A stretch of 28,690 nucleotides of DNA from Ktedonobacteraceae bacterium (GTDB taxonomy: Bacteria; Chloroflexota; Ktedonobacteria; Ktedonobacterales; Ktedonobacteraceae), in NCBI GenBank assembly GCA_014896635.1, contig JADBKA010000037.1, forward strand, positions 1-28,690. Direction: 5' to 3'. Both the position numbers and the translations under genes were made by a program. Shown here in pieces: positions 6,278 to 14,328 of the stretch. Below the pieces are notes generated by a model, which saw only the letters and a program-made list of their open reading frames with translations, made no database searches and was not told the origin of the DNA. Position 1 is the first letter of the stretch; each line of letters starts with the position of its first letter.

Positions 6278-8123
6278 TCATGCGCGAAAGATTTTGACGC
6301 GGCGGTTTGGCTCCTTGCCCTGGCTGCGTGAGAGCAGGTTATAGCGTGTTGCCATCTGGTGCTGGAGGCGCCTGATATGGGCATTGGCCGGGGCCAGTTC
6401 TGCCGTCGCCAGTCCCTTATTCAGCACCTGGTGGATGGCATCTTCCGCTTCCAGAAGGGCCTGTTGCGTTGGATCGTCGAATTGTAAATCTCCTTGTTCT
6501 GCCTGGTCCTCGCTGGCTCTCTCTTCTGGGATATCGAAGATGCGAGCGAGTGCGTGCTGCATTTGAGTGACGGAGTTGCTTTTCAGGATGATCAGCAGTT
6601 TGCGCTCCTGTTCCACCTGTAGCAGGCGCTCAGGCTGGCGGCGATAATAATTCTTCAGCGTAATGACTGCGTCGGCCTCGTCCTCGCTGCGGGTTATCAC
6701 AACGGGTACATGTAATTGGCGGGCTGCCTGGTCCAGGCGGTCGCGGTTGACGCCGAACGGGTAGATGCGCAGCGTACGGGGCATTGAGACGGGCAGGGAC
6801 AACTGCTCATCGACGCCCTGGTAGATGCCCTCGGCGGGAACCGTGTTTGCTGCGAGCAGCGATGCCTGTGTTCTGACATCGGCAGGGGCTGTTCCTGTTG
6901 GTGCCAGTGCCTGTACCGAGGAGACGGCAGGAGGCAGGTGTGCCGGCGCATAGTGATTGCGAGTCGTGCGGTCGTTGCCCTCGGCTCCAGTTCTTTGTGT
7001 GAGATTGCGCACGCGGCCCCGGCTCCCGTTGTTGTGCTCCGGGCGCTCGAACATGCCGGTGGTGAAGCCCTGAGTCGGGCGCCCGCCGGCGCCCCAGGCA
7101 GTCAGCTCCATACCATTGACTGTGATGCGGCGCAGGCTGACGTGGCCTGTCTCCTCATCGCGGATGCGCTCCTCGGCGGTAATAATCTGGCCACGCAGCA
7201 TATTATCTACCGTCTCGGCCACATCGCGGTGGACCACGACCTCATCCCAGCTCTGTTGTTCCACGACCACCTCGAAGGTAGGCGGCGCTTTCCGTTCCTG
7301 GATGCTCTTCTGGGTATGGCGGCGGCGAGCTTCTTCGTCACCGAGCGTCACAGTCTGGATGCCACCGACCAGATCTGAGAGCGTCGGGTTGACGAGCAGG
7401 TTGCCCAGCGAATTGCCATGAGCCGTTGCGACCAGTTGTACACCGCGTTCCGCGATGGTGCGGGCAGCGGCGGCTTCCAGTTCTGTGCCAATCTCATCAA
7501 TCACAATGACCTGCGGCATGTGGTTTTCCACTGCCTCAATCATCACCGCATGTTGTTCTGCTGTGCGCGCTACTTGCATGCGGCGAGCGCGCCCGATGCC
7601 GGGATGGGGGATATCGCCATCGCCGGCAATCTCGTTCGATGTATCGACCACCACCACCCGTTTATTGGCTTCGTCCGCGAGGAAACGAGCTACTTCACGC
7701 AGCAGGGTGGTTTTTCCCACACCTGGGCGACCAAGAATCAAGATGGATTGTCCCTGTTCAACAATGTCTCGGATCAGGGCAATACTGCCAGGCACCGCGC
7801 GACCAATACGGCAGGTCAGGCCAACGATACGCCCTTTGCGGTTGCGCATGGCGCTGATGCGATGCAGTGTACGCTCGATACCGGCGCGGTTATCATCGCC
7901 GAACTCGCCGATGCGTTCAACCACATATTCCAGGTCCGCATAGGTCACGGGGTTTGTACTCAGGATCACCTCCCCTTCAGGGAATCGGCCCTCGGCCAAT
8001 CGTCCGAGGTCCAGCACGATCTCCAGCAGTTCGCTTCGGTTCTCCAGCCGATTGACCGCATTGTGGATCTGGCGGAAGAGTTGCCAGTAGAGCCTCCAGA
8101 TCGTCAGTGATCACATGTTGCAT
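6278..8123 (-). CDS. R3H domain AAA-type ATPase, Ycf45/SpoIIIAA-like, with apparent frameshift near the start
   Basis: A nucleic-acid-binding ATPase of the Ycf45 group, probably cytoplasmic. The long open frame (6278-8017) holds [34 protein letters not shown], the P-loop [31 protein letters not shown], Walker [11 protein letters not shown] and [10 protein letters not shown], all typical of the family, and ends in an R3H domain (RRLQH, then [11 protein letters not shown]). The true start is probably the ATG at 8123 with GAGGTG upstream: that frame reads [19 protein letters not shown], the usual N-terminus of the family, and homology then continues in the next frame ([20 protein letters not shown]) from about 8068. 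A one-base shift therefore separates start and body; the body frame itself has no ATG before 8017, only a GTG with a poor site. It begins 12 bases after the GNAT-like gene, and its ribosome binding site overlaps that gene's stop. Confidence 0.88.
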
Positions 8124-8134
8124 AGGCAGTTTTA

Positions 8135-9181
8135 TCACCTCATTATTTTTTGGCGAGAATTGACCGTCCCCAGGCCCTTCAAGCCGTAGACCGCTCGTTG
8201 CTCCAGCAGGGGGACTGTGCTTTGCCTCGTGGCAAGGGATGCCACGTGTCGCACCAGCAGAACTCTGGTTGCCGTCTGCTCAAATCCACTGTTACGTAGA
8301 GCGGTGATTACACTCATATCGTACTCGCGTACCAGGCAATAGATACGCCGTACGTCTGTCTCCAGGAGCCTGCTCATGCCGAAGCGCAGGAGCGGCTCGG
8401 CCAGCGCGGCATGCTCCGGGTGAACAAGCAGCGAAATGCGGTGCGGGATCGGGCCGTGACCCCGGCTGAGTCGCAGCCACGCACCTAAACGAGTACCGGC
8501 ATCACTAATATAATTCTCATTGCCCCGGTTAAAAGGGGAGGGAAGAGCATTGAGTGAGCCGATAGAGAGTTTCGCAAATTCTTCGCTGTTTTCTAGCAGT
8601 TCCGCCATCTGTACTCGTGGGGGGGTAACGGCGCGATAGAGCTGGTGCAGTCCCCACACGTAATGGCGATTCCAGCGCCTGAGCGGAGGCGAAGCTACTT
8701 CACATGGGTCCGCCTCGCGCGGCTCATACACATAGGTCAGTTCGCGGGCATAACGCTGGAATCCGCTGCGCTGAAAGAGATCCAGCTCCGGTACCTCGTC
8801 CTCAACCCTGGCGAAAATACGGAGAATACCGTGCATGGCCGCCATTTCCAGCGTGTATTCGAGCAGCGCCGAAAGAATCTCATCACCGGAGATATCTGAT
8901 TGAATCATAGAAGCCAGGTAGGACATATCCCAGGCCAGGCGGCGGGGCCTCTCCCGTACCTGGGCAAAGCCCAGCAGGCGCCAGTGATCCTCACAGATCC
9001 AGGTGCGAGCCGCAGGGTTAAGGGGGAGCAGAGTTCTCAGGATAGGCGGCGGGGATGCATTTTGCTCTACCGGCTCCAGCCAGCACACAAAATTTGCGAT
9101 CTCGTGCTGTCTGCTGCGAGCGCGGCGGTCAATAGTGTAGATGATGCCCGGTAAATCCACAAACAGGACCGGTCGTATCAT
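8135..9181 (-). CDS. GNAT-like acetyltransferase family protein
   Basis: A 348-residue cytoplasmic protein that looks like two acetyltransferase-type halves. In the first, LLEYTLEMAAMHGILRIFARVEDEVPELDLFQRSGFQRYARELTYVY is like the last strands of a GNAT fold, including the 'lone residue then G-F' turn. The second half repeats the theme (SRLLETDVRRIYCLVREYDMSVITALRNSGFEQTATRVLLVRHV). The pyrophosphate-binding Q/R-x-x-G-x-G/A loop is not clear, so catalytic ability is uncertain. GGGAGC precedes the ATG at 9181. It lies between pdxT (gap 67 bases) and the R3H ATPase gene (gap 11 bases), so it is probably co-transcribed with both. Substrate unknown. Confidence 0.75.
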   Translation of the reverse strand: MIRPVLFVDLPGIIYTIDRRARSRQHEIANFVCWLEPVEQNASPPPILRTLLPLNPAARTWICEDHWRLLGFAQVRERPRRLAWDMSYLASMIQSDISGDEILSALLEYTLEMAAMHGILRIFARVEDEVPELDLFQRSGFQRYARELTYVYEPREADPCEVASPPLRRWNRHYVWGLHQLYRAVTPPRVQMAELLENSEEFAKLSIGSLNALPSPFNRGNENYISDAGTRLGAWLRLSRGHGPIPHRISLLVHPEHAALAEPLLRFGMSRLLETDVRRIYCLVREYDMSVITALRNSGFEQTATRVLLVRHVASLATRQSTVPLLEQRAVYGLKGLGTVNSRQKIMR

Positions 9182-9248
9182 CCAATGCTCCCGCGTCGTG
9201 TTCGTGTAGAGAGCCGCTTTCGTCCGTGTAGCGGGAGAGAAGAGGTCT

Positions 9249-9857
9249 CTACCGGTTGACGCTCTGTACTATGCGGAGAAAGTATTGGTGGAAACGTGGG
9301 TCTCCTGCCACCTCCGGGTGAAATGCCGTACCCAGGCTGGTTCCTTCACGGACAGCGACGATGGTGCCATCGTCGAGCGCCGCCAACACCTCTACGCCCG
9401 GACCCACCGCTTCGATCTGTGGTCCGCGAATAAAGACTGCGTGGTATGGCGCTTCTCCCAGCGCAGGCACCGCGAGATCAGTTTCAAAACTTTCCCGCTG
9501 ACTACCAAACGCATTACGACGGACACGGATGTTCATGGTTGCCAGCAGTGGCTGACCCGCCAGCGCATTATCCGTCTCCTTCGCCAGTAAGATTAACCCT
9601 GCACACGTTCCCCAGACGGGAACACCTTCCTGTATTTTTTCGAGCAACGCCTCTTGCAGGTGATATTTGACCATCAATTTGCCGATAGTTGTACTTTCAC
9701 CACCCGGTAGTATTATACCATGTATTTCTGCCAGTTGTTCTGGAAGACGGATGGCAATGCCATCCGCTCCCAGCTTCGCCAGCATTTTGAGGTGTGCCTC
9801 GAAATCTCCCTGTAACGCTAATACGCCAATACGTGGCTTCAGGTTACGCGCTTTCAT
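9249..9857 (-). CDS. pdxT: Pyridoxal 5'-phosphate synthase glutaminase subunit PdxT
   Basis: A 202-residue class I glutamine amidotransferase that hydrolyses glutamine and passes ammonia to PdxS in the DXP-independent route to pyridoxal phosphate. Seen are IGVLALQGDFEAH at the N-terminus, the oxyanion strand LPGGESTTIGKLM, the nucleophile Cys in GTCAGLILLA, and the His-Glu pair in FHPEVAGD. The length matches the family (about 190-200), with a few extra basic residues at the start (MKARNLKPR). It follows pdxS by 44 bases on the same strand, the standard arrangement for the 12+12 synthase complex. Confidence 0.97.
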   Translation of the reverse strand: MKARNLKPRIGVLALQGDFEAHLKMLAKLGADGIAIRLPEQLAEIHGIILPGGESTTIGKLMVKYHLQEALLEKIQEGVPVWGTCAGLILLAKETDNALAGQPLLATMNIRVRRNAFGSQRESFETDLAVPALGEAPYHAVFIRGPQIEAVGPGVEVLAALDDGTIVAVREGTSLGTAFHPEVAGDPRFHQYFLRIVQSVNR

Positions 9858-9901
9858 CTTTTCTTGCTCTGTCCTTGCTCTGTTGCTTGCCGGTTGCTCT
9901 G

Positions 9902-10789
9902 CTACCAGCCGCGACGCGCCATAAGATCCTGCTCCGACAGTTCGTCCAGGTTGATGCCGACCATCGGCTCGCCCAGATTGCGCGAAACTTCGGCGATGAT
10001 CTTCGCATCCCTGAAATGCGTGGTAGCCTCAACAATCGCCTTCGCGCGCTTGAACGGATCGCCGGACTTGAAAATGCCGGACCCCACAAAGATGCCTTCA
10101 GCTCCCAGGCGCATCATCAATGCAGCATCAGCGGGCGTCGCTACGCCGCCGGCTGAGAAGTTGACCACCGGCAGCCTGCCGTTGCGCGCAACCTCGACGA
10201 CCAGTTCATATGGCGCGCCAAGATTTTTGGCCTCGGTCATCAGCTCTTCTTCTGGCAGGCTTTGCAGGCGGCGAATACCATCCATGATCGCTCGCATGTG
10301 GCGGACGGCCTCGACGATGTTGCCGGTGCCGGCCTCGCCTTTGGTGCGTATCATGGCTGCACCTTCGCCAATACGCCGCAGCGCCTCGCCCAGGTCGCGC
10401 GCTCCGCAGACAAACGGCACAGAGAAAAGATGTTTGTTGACGTGAAAGTGCTCATCCGCAGGTGTCAAAACCTCGGACTCGTCAATACAATCAACGCCGA
10501 TGGCCTGGAGAATTTCCGCCTCGACAAAATGACCGATGCGGCATTTCGCCATGACCGGAATGGTCACAGCCTGTTTGATCTGGATGATGAGTTCAGGGTC
10601 GCTCATGCGCGCCACACCACCATGCGCCCGGATATCGGCTGGCACACGCTCCAGCGCCATGACTGCGACTGCACCGGCCTCCTCGGCAATCCTGGCCTGC
10701 TCAGCATTCACTACGTCGCAGATCACCCCGCCTTTAAGCATTTCGGGGAAACTGCGTTTGACGTATACTGTTCCTGTCCGCTTTTCCAT
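9902..10789 (-). CDS. pdxS: Pyridoxal 5'-phosphate synthase lyase subunit PdxS
   Basis: A 295-residue TIM-barrel enzyme that makes pyridoxal phosphate from ribose 5-phosphate, glyceraldehyde 3-phosphate and ammonia supplied by PdxT. Key residues are present: Asp in GVICDVVN (residue 25), the first catalytic lysine in [10 protein letters not shown] (82) and the second in [13 protein letters not shown] (150), matching Lys81 and Lys149 of the Bacillus enzyme. The phosphate-binding stretch [16 protein letters not shown] and [12 protein letters not shown] are also typical. Length is normal. CAGGAGAG upstream of the ATG at 10789 is a clear ribosome binding site. It heads an operon with pdxT, a GNAT-like gene and the R3H ATPase. 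Confidence 0.98.
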   Translation of the reverse strand: MEKRTGTVYVKRSFPEMLKGGVICDVVNAEQARIAEEAGAVAVMALERVPADIRAHGGVARMSDPELIIQIKQAVTIPVMAKCRIGHFVEAEILQAIGVDCIDESEVLTPADEHFHVNKHLFSVPFVCGARDLGEALRRIGEGAAMIRTKGEAGTGNIVEAVRHMRAIMDGIRRLQSLPEEELMTEAKNLGAPYELVVEVARNGRLPVVNFSAGGVATPADAALMMRLGAEGIFVGSGIFKSGDPFKRAKAIVEATTHFRDAKIIAEVSRNLGEPMVGINLDELSEQDLMARRGW

Positions 10790-10848
10790 CGCTGCTCTCT
10801 CTCCTGAAATCTATACTGGATAACACTTACGCCAGTAAAAATATTCCA

Positions 10849-10895
10849 GCGTTTTTGCATACCTCAAAAACGCCTGTTATATAGCATTACACCCA
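10849..10895 (-). promoter_or_regulatory. Possible pdxS promoter with inverted repeat in the leader
   Basis: On the minus strand TGCTATATA (about 10887-10879) resembles an extended -10 element. Between it and the gene, GCGTTTTTG (10849-10857) pairs with CAAAAACGC (10865-10873) around a seven-base loop. The inverted repeat could be an operator or a leader hairpin; nothing links it to a known PLP-responsive regulator here. Confidence 0.35.
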
Positions 10896-11035
10896 TCATA
10901 GCTATGTCAGATTCTATCACACCTGGAATGAACGGTCCTACAGCCAATCGCACCCGGCCAGGCCAGCCATCTCTATGAGACTCTGAGCAATAAAGCTGTC
11001 GAGCGGCAGGTGAGCACGCGAGATGATGGCACGCT

Positions 11036-12712
11036 TTATCGCCTGCCCAGCTTCGCCATTATCGCGCCTTTGAGCAGCTTCACTTCCTCAACCCTGAACA
11101 GCACAATAGCGGCAAAGTAGGTAGTAGCGGCAATCCCACCTGCCAGCACTACCGTGAGCAACTGGCCGAGAAACGTGTTCAGGCTGAACAGGCTGATATA
11201 TGAGAAGGCAACCTGCAAGCCCCAGGCAACGGCGGCCATGATGGCTGTGGCGGCGATAATCTTGCCGATGGCGAGCACCGTCTGGCGGATATGCATTGAG
11301 CCAATTGACAGGCGCAGCAGGATCAGCAGGATGATGCCATGCAGCGAGTTCTGCACCGCGTTGGCAAGGGCCAGCGCGGGCATGCCAATCGTGTTCCAGA
11401 AGGGCAGCGCCACTGCCAGATAGCCGAGAATGCAGACAAAGCCGACAACAACGGGTGTAATAGTATTTTTTCTTGCATAGAAGGCGTTGATGCAGAGCTG
11501 ATCTATAACAATAAATGGCAACTGGTAGGCGTAATTTTGCAGAGCGATGGCTGTCAGAGCAGCATCTTGCGGTGTGTGCTTGCCGTGCTGAAACAGCAGA
11601 TCGACGATGGGGACGCGCAAAACGATCAGTCCGACGGCAGCCGGGATCATCAACAGCAGTCCCAGGCGCATGCCGAGCATCAACGTCTCCTTAAATCGCT
11701 CGCTGTGCTGCTCGCGTGCATGCGTTGTGAGTGTTGGCAGCACGGCGAAGGCCAGCGCTGCCGCCACCAGTCCAACGGGGAACTGGACCAGCGTTGTCGC
11801 CAGGCGTAGCGCCGTGACATTGGCTTCAGGACAGTTCCTGACGCCCTCGATTCCTGCTACGCAGGGCGTGCTGGACGCCAGTCGCTGATCCAGAAAGATC
11901 AGTCCCATACTGACCAGAAAACTCAGCGCGACCGGCGCATACAGTCTGAGAATTCGTCGGAATGCAGAATGTTTGAGATCAAGCACCAGCATGTATTTGA
12001 GACGCTGGCGATGTATGCCCGGCAGGAGCAGCGCAACCTCGCCAATCGCGCCGAGAATCACGCCGAAGGCCAGGCCCAGTTCACCGAAATAGCGTGCGCC
12101 AAGTAGACTGCTGGCGATGGCGCCGATGATAATGCCGACATGATAGGAAGAGGCGGCAAAGGCCGCCCAGCCAAACTCTTTGAGCGCGTAGAGCGATGCT
12201 TGCAAAACCGCGAAGGGACCCAGGGCCAGCAGCGAGAAAAAAATCACGCGGGCAAAATTTGTGACCAGCACCTGATCAGCAGGACTGAACTCTTTTGCCA
12301 GGATCGTGGTCGAGAACCAGGGTGCAATGAAGAGAAAAGCGGTAGCAGCAATCAGCACGATCAGGATGACGAGATTCACGATGGTGAACACCAGGCGGCG
12401 TAGCTCCTCGCGTTTTTCGGGCGCAGCATAGTCGTTGAACGTCGGAATGAGCGCCCCGGACACGGAGCCGTTGACCAGAAAATCGTTGAAGGTCTGAGCC
12501 GGCACCAGCGCCGCAAAAAAAGAACTGGATATCTGGGTACCGCTAGCGGCAACTGCCGACTGGCGCAGGAAGCCCATCACGCTGCTGCTCAGATTGCCAA
12601 GCATGACCAGCGTGGCCGATCTCACCACCTCGCGTCCCTCGCCACGCCGCTCGGCTTGCTCTTCTTCCACTTCGATAATAGTGCTGATTTCGGGCGGTCC
12701 AGGGATCGGCAC
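11036..12712 (-). CDS. murJ: Lipid II flippase MurJ (MviN family)
   Basis: A polytopic inner-membrane protein of the MVF group in the MOP superfamily that moves lipid II across the membrane for peptidoglycan synthesis. The body from VVRSATLVMLGNLSSSVMGF shows the MurJ pattern of about 14 membrane helices, with FNDFLVNGSVSGALIPTF, the FFSLLALGPFAVLQASLYAL stretch, QFPVGLVAAALAFAVLPTL and the helix-7 region that carries functional charged residues in MurJ. The open frame gives 558 residues from a GTG at 12712 whose only upstream site is too close. A much better start exists at ATG 12867 in another frame (see the separate entry), so a one-base frameshift near 12760 is likely. It is separate from pdxS downstream (246 bases). 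Confidence 0.93.
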   Translation of the reverse strand: MPIPGPPEISTIIEVEEEQAERRGEGREVVRSATLVMLGNLSSSVMGFLRQSAVAASGTQISSSFFAALVPAQTFNDFLVNGSVSGALIPTFNDYAAPEKREELRRLVFTIVNLVILIVLIAATAFLFIAPWFSTTILAKEFSPADQVLVTNFARVIFFSLLALGPFAVLQASLYALKEFGWAAFAASSYHVGIIIGAIASSLLGARYFGELGLAFGVILGAIGEVALLLPGIHRQRLKYMLVLDLKHSAFRRILRLYAPVALSFLVSMGLIFLDQRLASSTPCVAGIEGVRNCPEANVTALRLATTLVQFPVGLVAAALAFAVLPTLTTHAREQHSERFKETLMLGMRLGLLLMIPAAVGLIVLRVPIVDLLFQHGKHTPQDAALTAIALQNYAYQLPFIVIDQLCINAFYARKNTITPVVVGFVCILGYLAVALPFWNTIGMPALALANAVQNSLHGIILLILLRLSIGSMHIRQTVLAIGKIIAATAIMAAVAWGLQVAFSYISLFSLNTFLGQLLTVVLAGGIAATTYFAAIVLFRVEEVKLLKGAIMAKLGRR

Positions 12713-12867
12713 AGCCTCGACGCCATCCCTGGTGCTTGTAGTCCCTTCTCGCGCCTCTTCCGGGTGGGAAGAGCGGCGTCTGCATGGTCATGGGCGTGAG
12801 TATGCGGGCCGTGCTCTGCGGCAGACTTTTCATGAGAAGATGGTTTTTTTAGAGAATCTTTTGGCAT
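12713..12867 (-). other. Probable out-of-frame 5' end of murJ
   Basis: ATG at 12867 has GAGGTGATAAAA upstream, the same leader motif that precedes the R3H gene. The frame reads MPKDSLKKPSSHEKSAAEHG, then a His/Asp-rich stretch (HTHAHDHADA), a polar cytoplasmic tail. Near 12760 (TTCCCACCCGGAAG) the sequence in the murJ frame becomes acidic (EEAREGTTSTRDGVEAVPIP) and leads straight into the flippase, while the ATG frame becomes basic. One extra G there would join them. Confidence 0.55.
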
Positions 12868-13016
12868 AAATTTTTATCACCTCTTTAACTGGCTCGCCCT
12901 TCCCTTCTGCTGCTGGCTGGTTCTGGCGGCTGGTAAGCATTCGAGAATGACAGAAGCTCCAGTGGGTGTGTGGGCTAGTGTGGGCTAGAGCTTCTGTGTT
13001 CTGGGAGTTATGTGGG

Positions 13017-13565
13017 CTATGATGGCCGCTCAGGGAGGCGTGCAAGGATTTGAATAAGCAATGTTTCTAGCTTATTAAAGCGAGTCTTGATATTGTCAAG
13101 GTGCGTGTCAACCTGGCTAAAGTGTGTGTCAATCTGGTCAAGGCGTGTATCAACCTTATCAAAGCGAGTCTCGATATTGTCAAGGTGCGTGTCAACCTGA
13201 CTGAAGTGTGTGTCAATCTGGTCAAGGCGCGTGTCAACCTTATTAAGACGAGTCTCGATCTGGTCAAGGCGTGTGTCAACCTGGCTAAAGTGTGTGTCAA
13301 TCTGGTCAAGGCGCGTGTCAACCTTATCAAGATGAGTCTCGATCTGGTCAAGGCGTGTGTCAACCTGGCTAAAGTGTGTATCTATTTGATGTTCTGTTTT
13401 AATCTGGTAGTCTGCTAGTTGTTTGAAACTGGCGCTTATGTCATCGGATAGGCGTTTGATGCTGGCTGTTATGTCTTCAGATAATTCTTCGATGCGTGCA
13501 TCGAGAATGGTCTGTCGGCGTTCTTGGGCGCTTATTCGTGCTTCCAGGCGTGGGTATGTACTCAT
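13017..13565 (-). CDS. Coiled-coil protein of four 28-residue repeats
   Basis: A 182-residue protein with no recognised enzyme domain. Residues 1-60 (MSTYPRLEARISAQERRQTI, then RIEELSEDITASIKRLSDDI) are a regular coiled coil. Residues 61-172 are four 28-residue units that each begin IDTHFSQVD and contain TRLDQI, D/NKVD and TRLDQI, i.e. four heptads per unit; hydrophobic residues occur at strict 4-3 spacing (I61, F65, V68, L72, I75, L79, V82, L86). The tail is LLIQILARLPERPS. The DNA repeats with period 84 bases at high identity. AAAGGAACG upstream of the ATG at 13565 supports translation. It should form a long rod, probably oligomeric. Function unknown; it stands alone between murJ and the envelope-sugar operon. 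Confidence 0.75.
   Translation of the reverse strand: MSTYPRLEARISAQERRQTILDARIEELSEDITASIKRLSDDISASFKQLADYQIKTEHQIDTHFSQVDTRLDQIETHLDKVDTRLDQIDTHFSQVDTRLDQIETRLNKVDTRLDQIDTHFSQVDTHLDNIETRFDKVDTRLDQIDTHFSQVDTHLDNIKTRFNKLETLLIQILARLPERPS
13077..13400. repeat. Tandem repeat of 84-bp units
   Basis: The region coding residues 61-172 of the coiled-coil protein repeats with a period of 84 bases, about four copies. Smaller 21-base (heptad) periodicity is visible inside each unit, for example GTGTGTCAA alternating with TCTGGTCAAGGCG. Such near-identical copies can gain or lose units by slippage or recombination. Confidence 0.8.
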
Positions 13566-13719
13566 CTAGCACGTTCCTTTCAATCCTGGTCGGTTTCCTG
13601 CTGAGAGTATACCATATGTGGCCTGGTTTGGATAGCTGCTGGACTGATGGGCTGATGGCGCGCTGATAAATTCCAGGCAAGAGAATTTTTGAGAGCGCTT
13701 CCTGACGCTTTTTCAACAG

Positions 13720-13790
13720 ACCTTTGTCGAAAGAAAAAGTTGGGGACACCCTCCCCAGGAAGGCTGGTGCCTTTCTGGATCTCCCGTGCA
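13720..13790 (-). terminator. Terminator after the heptose nucleotidyltransferase gene; dispersed repeat copy C
   Basis: CCAGGAAGGC (13755-13764) pairs with GCCTTTCTGG (13769-13778) around TGGT with one wobble pair. On the minus strand a second stem, GGGGA...TCCCC, follows, then AACTTTTTC, giving a good factor-independent terminator for the gene ending at 13807. The TTGGGGACACCC core shows it belongs with the repeats at 5328, 6165 and 27710. Confidence 0.6.
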
Positions 13791-13806
13791 TCGAGCGACT
13801 GCACCA

Positions 13807-14328
13807 CTACAGGCGCTTAATAGCCGCGATCAGTTCGGTTGTTGAATGCTGTGGCAGGTAGGGGATCAGGCGCACAAGGCCGCCGTAAGCCCGCACGGTT
13901 TTCGCTTCGGGCAAGCGGCTACTATCAGGTTCATTGCCCTGTGTGCTGGCATAATCGCCGCCTTTGACGTAAATGGCTGGCTGCAAGAGTTCCAGCAGCG
14001 CGCTGGCCGTCGGTTCGGCAAAAATGGTCACGTAATCGACGCACGCCAGCGCGGCCAGGATCTCGGCGCGCTCCATCTCCGGCACCAGGGGCCGCCCCGG
14101 TCCCTTCAGGTGGCGGGTGCTCTCGTCGCTGTTCAGGCCAAGCACCAGAAAGTCGCCAAGATTGCGCGCCTGCCATAGATAACGTACATGTCCCAGGTGT
14201 AGCAGATCGAAGCAGCCGTTGGTGAAAACTGCTCGTTCGCCAGCCTGCTGGCGGCGTTGCACTTCGCCGGCCAGTTCAGCGCGCGCGAGAATCTTTTGTC
14301 GTGTATCGTCACATTTTTTACTCATCAA
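13807..14328 (-). CDS. D-glycero-beta-D-manno-heptose 1-phosphate nucleotidyltransferase (RfaE2/HldE C-domain type)
   Basis: A 173-residue cytidylyltransferase-fold enzyme that would activate heptose 1-phosphate with a nucleotide (ADP in the LPS route). It has the family signature TNGCFDLLHLGHVRYL with the HxGH nucleotide-binding motif, LGLNSDESTRHLKGPGRPL, ALACVDYVTIF and YVKGGDYA. It equals the C-terminal domain of bifunctional HldE, here as a separate gene overlapping the kinase gene by 11 bases. The start may be either of two adjacent ATGs (14328 or 14325). The overlap suggests translational coupling and a joint role with the kinase. Confidence 0.93.
   Translation of the reverse strand: MMSKKCDDTRQKILARAELAGEVQRRQQAGERAVFTNGCFDLLHLGHVRYLWQARNLGDFLVLGLNSDESTRHLKGPGRPLVPEMERAEILAALACVDYVTIFAEPTASALLELLQPAIYVKGGDYASTQGNEPDSSRLPEAKTVRAYGGLVRLIPYLPQHSTTELIAAIKRL

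Noticed and set aside
7418..8110. Plus-strand open frame of 230 codons opposite the R3H ATPase
   Set aside because: It is a shadow of the conserved P-loop region on the other strand and has no recognisable product.
13077..13400. Possible CRISPR array because of regular repeats
   Set aside because: Units are contiguous, in frame and coding, with no unique spacers and no cas genes.
13101..13418. Plus-strand frame rich in VNL/VKA repeats opposite the coiled-coil gene
   Set aside because: The 84-bp repeat keeps several frames open; only the minus frame has strict heptads and a ribosome binding site.
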